From an uncultured Pelagibacteraceae bacterium (lineage in GTDB: Bacteria; Pseudomonadota; Alphaproteobacteria; Pelagibacterales; Pelagibacteraceae), in the NCBI GenBank assembly GCA_902611265.1, contig CACLYY010000001.1, forward strand, positions 62,001 to 126,000: 64,000 nucleotides of DNA. Direction: 5' to 3'. A model generated the notes under the pieces. That model was not told where the DNA came from. It saw nothing but the letters and a program-made list of their open reading frames with translations, and ran no database searches. Position numbers and translations under genes: made by a program. Each line of letters starts with the position of its first letter. Position 1 is the first letter of the stretch. Of the stretch, positions 37,447 to 45,937 are shown in pieces.

Positions 37447-38772
37447 ATGAGCAGAGAAGGTAGTACACAAGCACCTACAAGACATCCATTAAAATTTAGA
37501 GACCCAGATTTTATAAACCCTGAGAAAATTGATCAGGAGATGAGAAGGGTCTTTGATATATGCCATGGATGTAGAAGATGTTTTAATTTGTGTGATAGCT
37601 TTCCAAAGCTGTTTGATTTTATAGACGAAACAGAAGGTGGCGAAGTATCAGATCTTTCAAGTGATAAGTTTAAACCAGTTGTTGATGCTTGTACTCTATG
37701 CGATATGTGTTTCATGACTAAATGTCCTTATGTACCACCTCATGAATTTGATTTAGATTTCCCTCATTTAATGTTGAGATATAGGACAGCTCAAAGAAAA
37801 AACGGTGATATTTCAAAAACTGCAAATCAATTAACTAAGATCGATAGAAATTCAAAAATAGGAATATTTTTAAACTTTTTAATAAATTGGATTACTGATG
37901 TAAAAAATAAATTTGCTAGAAAAGTTTTAGAATTTTTCACTGGTATAGATAAAAGAGTGATTTTACCAAGGTACAACAAAGAAACATTTTCAAAGTATTT
38001 TGAGAAATATAAAAAAAATATTTTAAAAAAAAATAACGAGAGAAAAGTAGTAATTTACTCAACATGTTTTGTTAATTTCAATAAGAAAAAAACTGGTGAG
38101 GCTGCTTTAAAAGTCTTACACCATAATAATGTAGAGGTAGAACATTCTTATGCGGGTTGTTGTGGTATGCCTTACCTAGAGCAAGCCGATTTAGATCAAG
38201 TTACAAAACAAGCGCAACTAGTTTCAAGAGAACTAAATAAATATATTGAAAAAGGCTTCAAAGTCGTAACTTTAACAGCTAGTTGTGGGTTAATGTTGAA
38301 GTTTGAATGGCCTTTGTTAATGCCAAATGATGGAATAATCAAAAAACTTTCTCAAAATACTCTTGATATTGACGAATATGTTATGGATATTGCCAACAAA
38401 GAGGGTTTGGTTGATGGCCTAAAAGAAATTGACGGTGGAGTAACTGTTCATAATGCTTGTCATGCAAGAGCTCAAAATATGGGTAATAAAGCAAGAGACA
38501 TGCTTAAACTAATTCCTAACATTAAACTGGATGTTGTTGAAAGATGTGCGGGGCATGGTGGAACCTTTGGAATAATGAAAGGAACTTATGACATTGCAAA
38601 CAAGGTGGGCAAAACTACCGCAAGCACTGTTAAACGAAAAAAAAATAAATATATGGCATCTGACTGTCCATTGGCTGGAAAACATATTAAGCAGCTAGCT
38701 GAAGATACAAATATAGTAAGTGATGAAGCTGTGCATCCAATTGAAATAGTCTCAAAAAGTTATGGATTATAG
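37447..38772 (+). CDS. GlpC/HdrD-like Fe-S oxidoreductase of the rubrerythrin unit
   Basis: The protein has an N-terminal double cluster region (ICHGCRRCFNLCDSFPKLFD and ACTLCDMCFMTKCPYVPPHE) for two [4Fe-4S] clusters, and two C-terminal CCG-type domains (YAGCCGMPYLEQADLDQ and VVERCAGHGGTFGIMKG), as in GlpC and heterodisulfide reductase D. It probably passes electrons from a quinone or thiol partner to the rubrerythrin (inference). The ATG at 37447 is chosen over a GTG at 37405 because the latter sits in the strong hairpin. That makes 441 residues, beginning MSREGSTQAPTRHPLKF. Confidence 0.85.
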   Translation: MSREGSTQAPTRHPLKFRDPDFINPEKIDQEMRRVFDICHGCRRCFNLCDSFPKLFDFIDETEGGEVSDLSSDKFKPVVDACTLCDMCFMTKCPYVPPHEFDLDFPHLMLRYRTAQRKNGDISKTANQLTKIDRNSKIGIFLNFLINWITDVKNKFARKVLEFFTGIDKRVILPRYNKETFSKYFEKYKKNILKKNNERKVVIYSTCFVNFNKKKTGEAALKVLHHNNVEVEHSYAGCCGMPYLEQADLDQVTKQAQLVSRELNKYIEKGFKVVTLTASCGLMLKFEWPLLMPNDGIIKKLSQNTLDIDEYVMDIANKEGLVDGLKEIDGGVTVHNACHARAQNMGNKARDMLKLIPNIKLDVVERCAGHGGTFGIMKGTYDIANKVGKTTASTVKRKKNKYMASDCPLAGKHIKQLAEDTNIVSDEAVHPIEIVSKSYGL

Positions 38773-38773
38773 A

Positions 38774-39367
38774 ATGTCAAAAGAACAAAAAATAATTACG
38801 AAAGAAGATCTTTTGCCTTTAGATGCTTATACAAAAGTTAGAAGGCAAATGAGAAAAGAATTAGTCGAATTCAAAAAGAATAGAAGGATCCTTCTAGGAC
38901 CTTATGCAACATTTTATTTTGAGTGTTATGAAACAATGATAGCCCAAGTTCAGGAAATGCTTTATATTGAAAAAGGTGGTGATGAGCAAATTGCTGATGA
39001 GTTAGCTGCATATAATCCTCTTGTACCTAATGGTAAAGAATTAGTCGCGACTTTAATGTTTGAGATCGACAATCCAGTGATAAGAGCAGAATTTCTTGGA
39101 AAATTAGGTGGAGTAGAAAAAAATATTTTTATTAAAATTAATGATGAAAAAATATACGCTGTCCCAGAGATGGATGTAGATCGAACTTCAGATGATGGAA
39201 AGGCTTCATCTGTACAATTTATACATTTCAATTTTTCAAATGATCAGGTAAATAAGTTTAAGGATCAGACTAATATTATTGAAGTTGGTATTGATCATAA
39301 GGAATATTCACATACAACTAAATTTTCAGAGGATAATATTAAAGCTCTTTCAGCAGACTTTAATTAA
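38774..39367 (+). CDS. DUF3501 family protein
   Basis: About 197 residues of the DUF3501 family, recognised by ITKEDLLPLDAYTKVRRQMR at the N-terminus, RRILLGPYATFYFECYETM and MLYIEKGGDEQIADELAAYN. No catalytic motif is apparent. The family is commonly found with a rubrerythrin and a GlpC-like Fe-S protein, as here, and is presumed to work in the same peroxide defence pathway; its function is not established. ATG at 38774 is one base after the upstream stop; an in-frame ATG at 38762 overlapping that gene is possible. Confidence 0.83.
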   Translation: MSKEQKIITKEDLLPLDAYTKVRRQMRKELVEFKKNRRILLGPYATFYFECYETMIAQVQEMLYIEKGGDEQIADELAAYNPLVPNGKELVATLMFEIDNPVIRAEFLGKLGGVEKNIFIKINDEKIYAVPEMDVDRTSDDGKASSVQFIHFNFSNDQVNKFKDQTNIIEVGIDHKEYSHTTKFSEDNIKALSADFN

Positions 39368-39809
39368 CTATACCCCAAATATTATTATCTTTTGTAATCC
39401 AACCCGAATGGTCATCGGTTTTAATGTTACACCATTTTTCTTCACATTTAATGACTTTTAGTAGACGTCCTTGATCTAATTTGGCCAGTGGCTTTGAGTA
39501 TTTTGTTGAGTTTTTAAAAAGTATCTTTTCATTTGTAGTGATTAATGAGCGAGAAGGTCTTAGTTGAGAAATATGGATCCAACCACTATTTTTTTTATGA
39601 TCAATTATTCTTCTAAAATTTTCTTTTTTATCAATTACCTTCACAGGTAAATCAATTTTTCTATAAATATATTTAACAGGATGATCCAGGCTCGGACCAT
39701 ATCTTACATTTACTTTTTTATTTTTTAACATGAGAAAATAATTATTTTCTTGAGCTGTAGATGAAATTGGTAAAAGAAAAAGAAATGAAAGTACTAAATA
39801 TTTTCGCAT
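39360..39809 (-). CDS. Secreted bacterial SH3-domain protein
   Basis: About 149 residues with a signal peptide (RKYLVLSFLFLLPISSTAQ) followed by two SH3-like modules: KKVNVRYGPSLDHPVKYIY with SGWIHISQL, and AKLDQGRLLKVIKCEEKWCN with SGWITKDNNIWG. Such SH3 proteins usually bind peptidoglycan or partner proteins in the periplasm. The ATG at 39809 gives a better signal peptide than the one two codons upstream. It overlaps the end of the ThiF-family gene by 16 bases and the 3' end of the convergent DUF3501 gene by 8. Confidence 0.82.
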   Translation of the reverse strand: MRKYLVLSFLFLLPISSTAQENNYFLMLKNKKVNVRYGPSLDHPVKYIYRKIDLPVKVIDKKENFRRIIDHKKNSGWIHISQLRPSRSLITTNEKILFKNSTKYSKPLAKLDQGRLLKVIKCEEKWCNIKTDDHSGWITKDNNIWGIVN

Positions 39810-40543
39810 ATACACCCTTTTCTTTTTTTAAATAACACTTTTCTAAATTTAAGATTTAATAAATCTATAATAAAAATATGTGAGCTTAAATTTTTCCCAA
39901 CAACTAAAATTGATTTCAAAACTTCATTTGCTTGTAGGCTACCAGTAATAACTGCTGTTGGCCCTAATATACCGTCAGTTTCACAATCTAAAACTCCCTC
40001 TGATGGTTCTCCTTGATAAAAACATTTCAAACATGGACTTTTTTCTAAACTAAAATCAAATGTAAAAATATGTCCCTCAAACCTACTTATTGCTCCAATA
40101 ATAAGTTTTTTTTTATATTTTATTGAGAATTCATTTAAAAGAAATTTTGCTTTAAAATTATCCGTACCATCAACAATAACATCATATTGTTTAAGGATTT
40201 TCCCTAAATTTTTATCTTCTGCTTTAACTCTATAAGTTTTTACTCTTACCTTTTTATTTATTTTATTAATTTTTTTTTTTAAAATATTAACTTTATATTT
40301 TCCAACATCATCAAAAGTGAACATAACTTGTCGATGTAAATTTGATATACCCACCTTATCATGATCCATCATACCAATTTCACCGATACCTGCTCTACAA
40401 AGTAAATCAATCACAGGTGTTCCTAAGCCGCCACATCCAACAACTAGAATTTTAGCACTTTGGATTTTCTTTTGGCCTAAAATACCAACTTTTTTTAAAA
40501 TAATCTGTCTTGAATATCGATCTAGGTCTTTGTTACTAAACAT
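39794..40543 (-). CDS. moeB: ThiF/MoeB/HesA-family adenylyltransferase
   Basis: A 249-residue E1-like enzyme that adenylates the C-terminus of a small sulfur-carrier protein (MoaD or ThiS type). It shows DRYSRQIILKKVGILGQKK, the nucleotide loop VVGCGGLGTPVIDLLCRAGI, the catalytic DGTDNFKAKFLLNEF, and a zinc pair CLKC near residue 185. The second zinc pair is reduced to CIC at the extreme C-terminus. MoeB and ThiF cannot be told apart here; no moa or thi genes are adjacent. The gene lies 3 bases after dut. Confidence 0.82.
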   Translation of the reverse strand: MFSNKDLDRYSRQIILKKVGILGQKKIQSAKILVVGCGGLGTPVIDLLCRAGIGEIGMMDHDKVGISNLHRQVMFTFDDVGKYKVNILKKKINKINKKVRVKTYRVKAEDKNLGKILKQYDVIVDGTDNFKAKFLLNEFSIKYKKKLIIGAISRFEGHIFTFDFSLEKSPCLKCFYQGEPSEGVLDCETDGILGPTAVITGSLQANEVLKSILVVGKNLSSHIFIIDLLNLKFRKVLFKKRKGCICENI

Positions 40544-40546
40544 TTA

Positions 40547-40984
40547 CTACTTACCAGTCGATCCAAATCCTCCGGACCCTCTAATTGTCTCTGGTAATTC
40601 ATTTGTTTCTTCACTTTCTACTTTTAAAATAGGCATTAAAACCATTTGAGCAACTCTATCTTCATCATTTACAATGAATTCATCTTTACCATGGTTAAAT
40701 AAAATAATTTTTAGCTCTCCTCTATAATCACTGTCAATAGTGCCTGGTGTATTTAGAACAGTGATACTTGATTTTGCAGCAAGACCTGATCTTGGTCTAA
40801 TTTGAACCTCTGTATTTTCAGGAATTGCAATTGCAATACCTGTTGGTACCAATTTTGACTCATTTGGTTTGATTGTAATAGGTTCATCTATACATGCCAT
40901 CAAATCCATACCTGAAGATCCACTAGTTTTATAACTTGGAATTTTTGCTTTTCGGTTAAGTCTCTTAAATAAAACTTTTACCAT
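40547..40984 (-). CDS. dut: Deoxyuridine 5'-triphosphate nucleotidohydrolase
   Basis: This 145-residue trimeric dUTPase shows the five family motifs: SGSSGMDLMA, RPRSGLAAKSS, NTPGTIDSDYRGELKIIL, EDRVAQMVLMP and the C-terminal GSGGFGSTGK arm. It removes dUTP and supplies dUMP for thymidylate synthesis. It sits 3 bases after coaBC, a conserved pairing in proteobacteria. Confidence 0.97.
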   Translation of the reverse strand: MVKVLFKRLNRKAKIPSYKTSGSSGMDLMACIDEPITIKPNESKLVPTGIAIAIPENTEVQIRPRSGLAAKSSITVLNTPGTIDSDYRGELKIILFNHGKDEFIVNDEDRVAQMVLMPILKVESEETNELPETIRGSGGFGSTGK

Positions 40985-40987
40985 TAC

Positions 40988-42178
40988 TTAATTAAGCTCA
41001 GAGATAACTCTATCCACTATCTCAGATGCTATTAAAGATTTTTTCTTTTTAAATAATTTTTCACTTTCTTTATTTTTATAAAATATAGAAACTTCATTAT
41101 CATCTGAGTCAAAACCTATTGTTTTATCAGAAACATCATTTGCAATAATCCAATCACAATTTTTTTGGTCTAATTTTTTCTTTGAATTTAATTCAAGATT
41201 TTGAGATTCAGCTGCAAATCCAATTGTAATTTTTGGCCTTAGTGAATTATGATTTGATATATTTGATAAAATATCAATATTTTTTTCTAACTTAAGATCC
41301 AGATTTTCACTTTTTTTAATTTTTTCACTATTTATATCTTTAACTTTAAAATCAGCAACTGCTGCATTAAAAATAGCTACATCAGCTGGTAAGTTGTTAA
41401 GAGTTTCCCTAAACATTTCTTCTGCAGTTTTAACAGAAATAAATTTTACTCCTTCAACAGGGTCTAAATTTGTTTCTCCAGAAATAAGTGTTGTCTCAAA
41501 ACCATTATCTCTTAAAGACTTTGCTATTTCATAACCCTGTTTTCCACTTGATTTATTAGTTATAAATCTTACTGGATCTATAAACTCCTTAGTAGGCCCA
41601 GCAGTCACTAATGCCTTAAATTTTTTATTTTTTTCGATATTTTTTAAATAATTTTCTAAAGTCTCTAATATATATGAAGGTTCTGACATTTTTCCTTTGC
41701 CATACTCTCCACACGCCATATCTCCAATTTCAGGTCCAATTATCTTATAACCATAGCTTTTCAATTTTGATAAATTATCTTTTGTTGATTTGTGTTCCCA
41801 CATTCTGACATTCATAGCGGGCGCTAAAAATACTTGTTTATCTGATGCTAAAACAACTGTGGAAGCTAGATCGTCAGTTAAACCATAACTTAATTTTGAG
41901 ATCGTATTTGCTGTTGCAGGCACAATTAAAATTAGATCTGCCCATCTAGAAAGTGAAATATGATCCATTTCTGCTTCGTTTTCTGCACTGAATATGTCTT
42001 CGTATACTTTTTCTTGCGAAAGTGATGAAATAGACAGAGGTGTTACAAAGTTTTTACCACTTTTTGTAAGTATTGTTTTAATACTTACGCCTCTTTTTTT
42101 TAAACCTCTTATTACTTCTAAGCTTTTGTAAGCAGATATTCCGCCACATATGATTAGAAGTATTTTTTTATTTTTCAT
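40988..42178 (-). CDS. coaBC: Bifunctional phosphopantothenoylcysteine decarboxylase/synthetase
   Basis: This 396-residue enzyme for two steps of coenzyme A synthesis has an N-terminal flavoprotein CoaC domain (IICGGISAYKSLEVIRGLKK, PAMNVRMWEH and the substrate flap GDMACGEYGKGKM). The C-terminal CoaB domain follows from about residue 185 (ALVTAGPTKEFIDPVRFITN, NAAVADFKVKDI, NDVSDKTIGFDSDDN). Length is normal. It is located between ubiB and dut. Confidence 0.97.
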   Translation of the reverse strand: MKNKKILLIICGGISAYKSLEVIRGLKKRGVSIKTILTKSGKNFVTPLSISSLSQEKVYEDIFSAENEAEMDHISLSRWADLILIVPATANTISKLSYGLTDDLASTVVLASDKQVFLAPAMNVRMWEHKSTKDNLSKLKSYGYKIIGPEIGDMACGEYGKGKMSEPSYILETLENYLKNIEKNKKFKALVTAGPTKEFIDPVRFITNKSSGKQGYEIAKSLRDNGFETTLISGETNLDPVEGVKFISVKTAEEMFRETLNNLPADVAIFNAAVADFKVKDINSEKIKKSENLDLKLEKNIDILSNISNHNSLRPKITIGFAAESQNLELNSKKKLDQKNCDWIIANDVSDKTIGFDSDDNEVSIFYKNKESEKLFKKKKSLIASEIVDRVISELN

Positions 42179-42186
42179 GAAGAGAA

Positions 42187-43755
42187 TTAAAATACCAATA
42201 GAGTTAAAATTACAAGAGATAATAAGCCAATAATAGATTGGTTTCTAAATGACTTCATTTCTTCTTTTTTAGTGTTTAATTCATTATACGAGTTTGAATT
42301 TTGAGGTATTTGACCACTTGCAAGATAATTAAGTGCTTGATTTGCTTTATCCATTACCTCAGGTAAATTTGGAAGGCGTTTTAATACTTCCACAGAGTCT
42401 TTTAATGTTTCGTTAATTGAATTTATAGGATCTTTAGTTTCTTTTAACCATTTTTCTAGAACAGGTTTTGATGTCTCCCATATATTTGTTTCTGGGTTTA
42501 ATCTTCTTGCAACTCCTTCAACTACCACCATAGTTTTTTGCAACATTAGTAGCTGAGGTTGAGTTTGCATATTAAATTTTTCTGTAACATCGAAAAGTTG
42601 TTTTAGCAACTTACCGCCAGAAATATTTTTTATAGAGTGTCCAAAAATTGGTTCTCCAATAGATCTAAGTGCTTGAGCAAGATCACTTACAGGCACGTTA
42701 TTTGGAACTAAACCTGCTGCAAGATGTACCTCTGCAACCTTTTTATAATCTCTTTGTATAAAACCAAATAAAATCTCAGCTAAAAATCTTTTACTCACAT
42801 TGTCTAACCTTCCCATAATACCAAAATCTATAGGAACAATTTGGCCACTTTCATTTACAAAAATATTTCCCTGATGCATATCCGCGTGAAAAAAACCGTC
42901 TCTTACAGCATGTCTTAAAAAATGCTGAATTATATCGCTGGCAATTTTTTTTGTATCAATTGACCTTTTCTCTAGTTCTTCCGTCTCTCTAATAGATACA
43001 CCGTCAATCCAATCAAGTGTCATAATATTTTCACTAGTATAATCCCAATAGATTTTAGGAACTTCAAAACCTGCATCATTTTTGGTATTTTCTGCATATT
43101 CGTTAGCTGCAGCGGCTTCAAATCTTAAATCCATCTCAAGACTGGTAATTTCTTTCAATAAAAAAACCACCTCAACCAGCTTTAATCGTTTGGTTTTTTT
43201 GATTAATGACTCAATAACATAGGCAAAAAGCATCAAAGCATCTACTTCTTCGTTAAAAATTTTTTTAATATCTGGTCTTAATATTTTTATTGCTACGTCT
43301 TTAATAATTCCATTCTCGTCAATTTGAGCTTTATGTACTTGAGCAATTGATGCGGCTGCAACTGGTTCACTTATATTAATTATTGAGTTATATAGTTCAT
43401 TACCTAAATCTTTTTTAATCATTTCTTTAGCTTTTGATTGTGAAAAAGGCGGAAGTTTATCTTGTAAATTTTCTAGTTCCTTTGATAGTTTATCACCTAT
43501 TATGTCAGGCCTTGTAGCTAAAAACTGACCTAGTTTAATAAATGTTGTACCCATAGATGCCAATGAATTAGATAATTTTTCACCTTCACTTAAATTATCA
43601 AATGACACATCTTTTTTAGTAAAAGAAAAGGAAAGTAATTTAAATATTACAGTTATTAGCAAAGGTGGTTTATTAAATTTTGATAAAATAGTTAAAACAT
43701 CAGATTTTGCGAGTTTTCTGCCTAGTTTAAATAATGTAATTAATCTTTTAAACAT
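42187..43755 (-). CDS. ubiB: Ubiquinone biosynthesis kinase-like protein UbiB
   Basis: The ATG at 43755 overlaps the ubiE stop by one base and gives about 522 residues; a longer frame would run 60 bases into ubiE without family support. ABC1/ADCK-type motifs are present: the KxGQ-containing FIKLGQFLATRPDI, the Ala-rich loop AAASIAQVHKAQ, the catalytic region FHADMHQGNIFV and PIDFGIMG. A C-terminal hydrophobic helix (SIIGLLSLVILTLLVF) anchors it in the membrane. It is an ATPase needed for aerobic ubiquinone synthesis. Confidence 0.96.
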   Translation of the reverse strand: MFKRLITLFKLGRKLAKSDVLTILSKFNKPPLLITVIFKLLSFSFTKKDVSFDNLSEGEKLSNSLASMGTTFIKLGQFLATRPDIIGDKLSKELENLQDKLPPFSQSKAKEMIKKDLGNELYNSIINISEPVAAASIAQVHKAQIDENGIIKDVAIKILRPDIKKIFNEEVDALMLFAYVIESLIKKTKRLKLVEVVFLLKEITSLEMDLRFEAAAANEYAENTKNDAGFEVPKIYWDYTSENIMTLDWIDGVSIRETEELEKRSIDTKKIASDIIQHFLRHAVRDGFFHADMHQGNIFVNESGQIVPIDFGIMGRLDNVSKRFLAEILFGFIQRDYKKVAEVHLAAGLVPNNVPVSDLAQALRSIGEPIFGHSIKNISGGKLLKQLFDVTEKFNMQTQPQLLMLQKTMVVVEGVARRLNPETNIWETSKPVLEKWLKETKDPINSINETLKDSVEVLKRLPNLPEVMDKANQALNYLASGQIPQNSNSYNELNTKKEEMKSFRNQSIIGLLSLVILTLLVF

Positions 43756-44459
43756 TATATTTTCCAACCAGAATGAATAGCTACTATTCCGCCAGATAAA
43801 TTTCTGTACGAACAATTATTAAAATTATTTTGTTTCATTAAATCGATCAATTCTTCCTGATTAACAAATTCTTCTATACTTTTTGTCAAATATTCATAAG
43901 GTTCTTTATCACCAACAACTGCTTTTCCTATGTAAGGAATTAATTTTGAGTAATTTTTGTATAAAAAGTCTAAATTAGAATTTTGAATTTTTGAAAATTC
44001 TAAACACATATATCTTCCACCGGGTTTGAGAACTCTATATGCTTCTGATAAAGATTTATCTAAATTTTTTGTATTTCGTAAACCAAAACTTATCGTATAA
44101 AAATCAAAAGCATCATTTTCGAATGGTAGCTTTTCTGCCTCTGCTACAACCCATTTTATATTTTTATACTTTCTTAGTCTTTTTTTACCTTTATCAATCA
44201 TTTTTTTGTTAGAATCTGAAGATATAATTTCTCCATTCTCGTCTGTGTAGTCTAAAAATAATTTTCCCAAATCACCAGTACCGCAAGCAACATCCAAATA
44301 TTTTTTGTTTTTAGTTGGACTCATCCAATTCATGAGGTTTTTTTTCCAAATTCTATGAATTCCAAATGACATAAAATCATTCATCAAATCATATTTATCG
44401 TATACCCTATTAAATACACCTTCGACAAGACCTGCTTTATTTTGAAGATTTTGTTGCAT
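43755..44459 (-). CDS. ubiE: Ubiquinone/menaquinone biosynthesis C-methyltransferase
   Basis: This 234-residue SAM-dependent methyltransferase of the quinone pathway shows VFNRVYDKYDLMNDFMSFG near the N-terminus, SAM motif I DVACGTGDLG, and the UbiE signature YTISFGLRNTKNLDKSLSEA followed by YRVLKPGGRY. Start ATG is 33 bases from the divergent mutM. ubiE-ubiB-coaBC-dut form a continuous minus-strand unit. Confidence 0.97.
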   Translation of the reverse strand: MQQNLQNKAGLVEGVFNRVYDKYDLMNDFMSFGIHRIWKKNLMNWMSPTKNKKYLDVACGTGDLGKLFLDYTDENGEIISSDSNKKMIDKGKKRLRKYKNIKWVVAEAEKLPFENDAFDFYTISFGLRNTKNLDKSLSEAYRVLKPGGRYMCLEFSKIQNSNLDFLYKNYSKLIPYIGKAVVGDKEPYEYLTKSIEEFVNQEELIDLMKQNNFNNCSYRNLSGGIVAIHSGWKI

Positions 44460-44492
44460 ATAAATTATATTAAAACATTAATATAGTATGAA

Positions 44493-45359
44493 ATGCCTGA
44501 ATTACCAGAAGTAGAAATCGTCAAACAATCTTTGAATAAGAGTATTACAGGAAAAATTATTAAAGACATATTAATAAAAAATAGGAATTTAAGGTTTAAG
44601 ATCCCAAAAAATTTCGAAAAAAATATATTAAAAAAAAAAATTACTAAAGTAGATAGATTTTCAAAACACTTGATACTGAAATTTGAGGATAGTTCTAATT
44701 TAATGATTCATCTAGGAATGTCAGGAACTATTCATTTAATTAGTAAATCCAGAAAAAAAAATTCTATAACAAATACTAGTTTTTATCATTCTCCATTATT
44801 GCCCAAAAAGCATAATCATGTCGAAATGAAAATTGATAACTTTAAATTAATTTATAACGACCCAAGAAGATTTGGTTATTTTTCTTATTTTAAAAGTGAT
44901 GAGCAAATAAATAATAACTTTAAAAAATATGGACCAGAACCTTTTGATCCTTTGTTTGATAAAAATTATATTTTTAATTATTTTAAAAATAAAAAAAAAA
45001 ATATTAAAAATTTTTTAATTGATCAGAATTTTGTTTCTGGCATTGGTAATATTTATGCTAGTGAAATATTATTCTTATGTAAGATTTTACCATCAAAGCA
45101 GGTAAGTTTGCTTAGCTTAAATGATTGTCAAAAGATTTCTTATTTTTCAAAAGTAGTCTTAAAAAAAGCAATAGATGAAGGTGGCTCCAGCATAAAAGAT
45201 TTTAAAAATATAAGTGGAAAACAGGGTTCTTTTCAAAAAAATTTTAATGTTTATCAGAGAGAAAATAAAAAATGCTTAAAATATAGTTGCAAAGGGATAA
45301 TACATAAAAAATTTATTTCAAATAGGTCGAGTTTTTTTTGTAATTTATGTCAAAAATAA
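44493..45359 (+). CDS. mutM: Formamidopyrimidine-DNA glycosylase
   Basis: This 288-residue 8-oxoguanine/FaPy glycosylase begins MPELPEVEIVKQSL, where Pro2 (the nucleophile after Met removal) and Glu3 are intact. It has the helix-two-turn-helix LIDQNFVSGIGNIYASEIL and a C-terminal zinc finger. The first zinc pair is spaced C-x4-C (KCLKYSCKG) rather than C-x2-C, while the second is the usual CNLC. It diverges from ubiE and precedes rpsT and dnaA, a common alphaproteobacterial order. Confidence 0.96.
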   Translation: MPELPEVEIVKQSLNKSITGKIIKDILIKNRNLRFKIPKNFEKNILKKKITKVDRFSKHLILKFEDSSNLMIHLGMSGTIHLISKSRKKNSITNTSFYHSPLLPKKHNHVEMKIDNFKLIYNDPRRFGYFSYFKSDEQINNNFKKYGPEPFDPLFDKNYIFNYFKNKKKNIKNFLIDQNFVSGIGNIYASEILFLCKILPSKQVSLLSLNDCQKISYFSKVVLKKAIDEGGSSIKDFKNISGKQGSFQKNFNVYQRENKKCLKYSCKGIIHKKFISNRSSFFCNLCQK

Positions 45360-45371
45360 AAGATTATTGTA

Positions 45372-45400
45372 TTGACCCAATCATTATCTGAAGATATACA
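45372..45400 (+). promoter_or_regulatory. Putative rpsT promoter
   Basis: TTGACC (45372-45377), exactly 17 bases, TATACA (45395-45400) is close to the sigma-70 consensus. With a start 6-7 bases downstream, transcription would begin only about 3 bases before the rpsT ATG at 45410, giving a nearly leaderless mRNA. Confidence 0.6.
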
Positions 45401-45409
45401 CTCACGCTT

Positions 45410-45670
45410 ATGGCAAATACCAAATCAGCAATTAAACGAACTAGAAAAATTAAAAGACAAACAGCTGTTAATAGATCTAGAAAAAGCCGTTTTAAAAGTG
45501 CATTGAAAAAAATGAACTCAATTATAGATAAAAAGGATAAAAAAGAAGCTTTAGCTTTTCTTCCAAAGTTAAATTCAGTATTGATGTCAATAGCAAAAAC
45601 AGGAGTTATAAAAAAACAAAATGCTTCAAGAAATGTATCAAGAATAACAAAAAAAATTAACTCTCTTTAA
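45410..45670 (+). CDS. rpsT: 30S ribosomal protein S20
   Basis: This 86-residue basic helical protein that binds the 16S rRNA 5' domain shows MANTKSAIKRTRKIKRQTAV at the N-terminus, NRSRKSRFKSALKKM, and the final GVIKKQNASRNVSRITKKI typical of S20. No Shine-Dalgarno sequence lies in front of the ATG, in keeping with the promoter position just upstream. It is followed by a 267-base gap before dnaA. Confidence 0.97.
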   Translation: MANTKSAIKRTRKIKRQTAVNRSRKSRFKSALKKMNSIIDKKDKKEALAFLPKLNSVLMSIAKTGVIKKQNASRNVSRITKKINSL

Positions 45671-45937
45671 CAACCTCCAGTAAGCAAACTTTATTTCTAA
45701 TACAACTTTAACGTACAATTCAAGACGAAATTACTACATCTAAATCTTTTTAAAAATAAATTACTAGATATAGAATTTAAAAATTTTTTAGATTTAAATT
45801 TTCTACTCCACTAGGTTGAAAATAAATTTTGTAAAAATTCAATTAAAAATTTATTCAATCATAAATTTTATTTTTTTTTATTTTTGCAAATAAACTTATT
45901 GCAAAATTTTTTGAGAGGTTTTAAGTGGAATTCCTTC
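45671..45937 (+). promoter_or_regulatory. rpsT-dnaA intergenic region with inverted repeat
   Basis: This 267-base A+T-rich gap is the longest non-coding stretch that I see. It holds an 8-bp perfect inverted repeat TTTTGCAA / TTGCAAAA (45882-45906, 9-base loop) followed by six T, which could end rpsT transcripts or attenuate dnaA. GAGAGG at 45913-45918 lies 19 bases before the dnaA ATG. I found no TTATCCACA-type DnaA boxes, so I do not call an origin here. No small ORF is convincing. Confidence 0.45.

Noticed and set aside
45671..45937. Possible replication origin between rpsT and dnaA.
   Set aside because: The region is A+T-rich, but no clusters of TTATCCACA-like DnaA boxes could be found, and high A+T is general in this genome.
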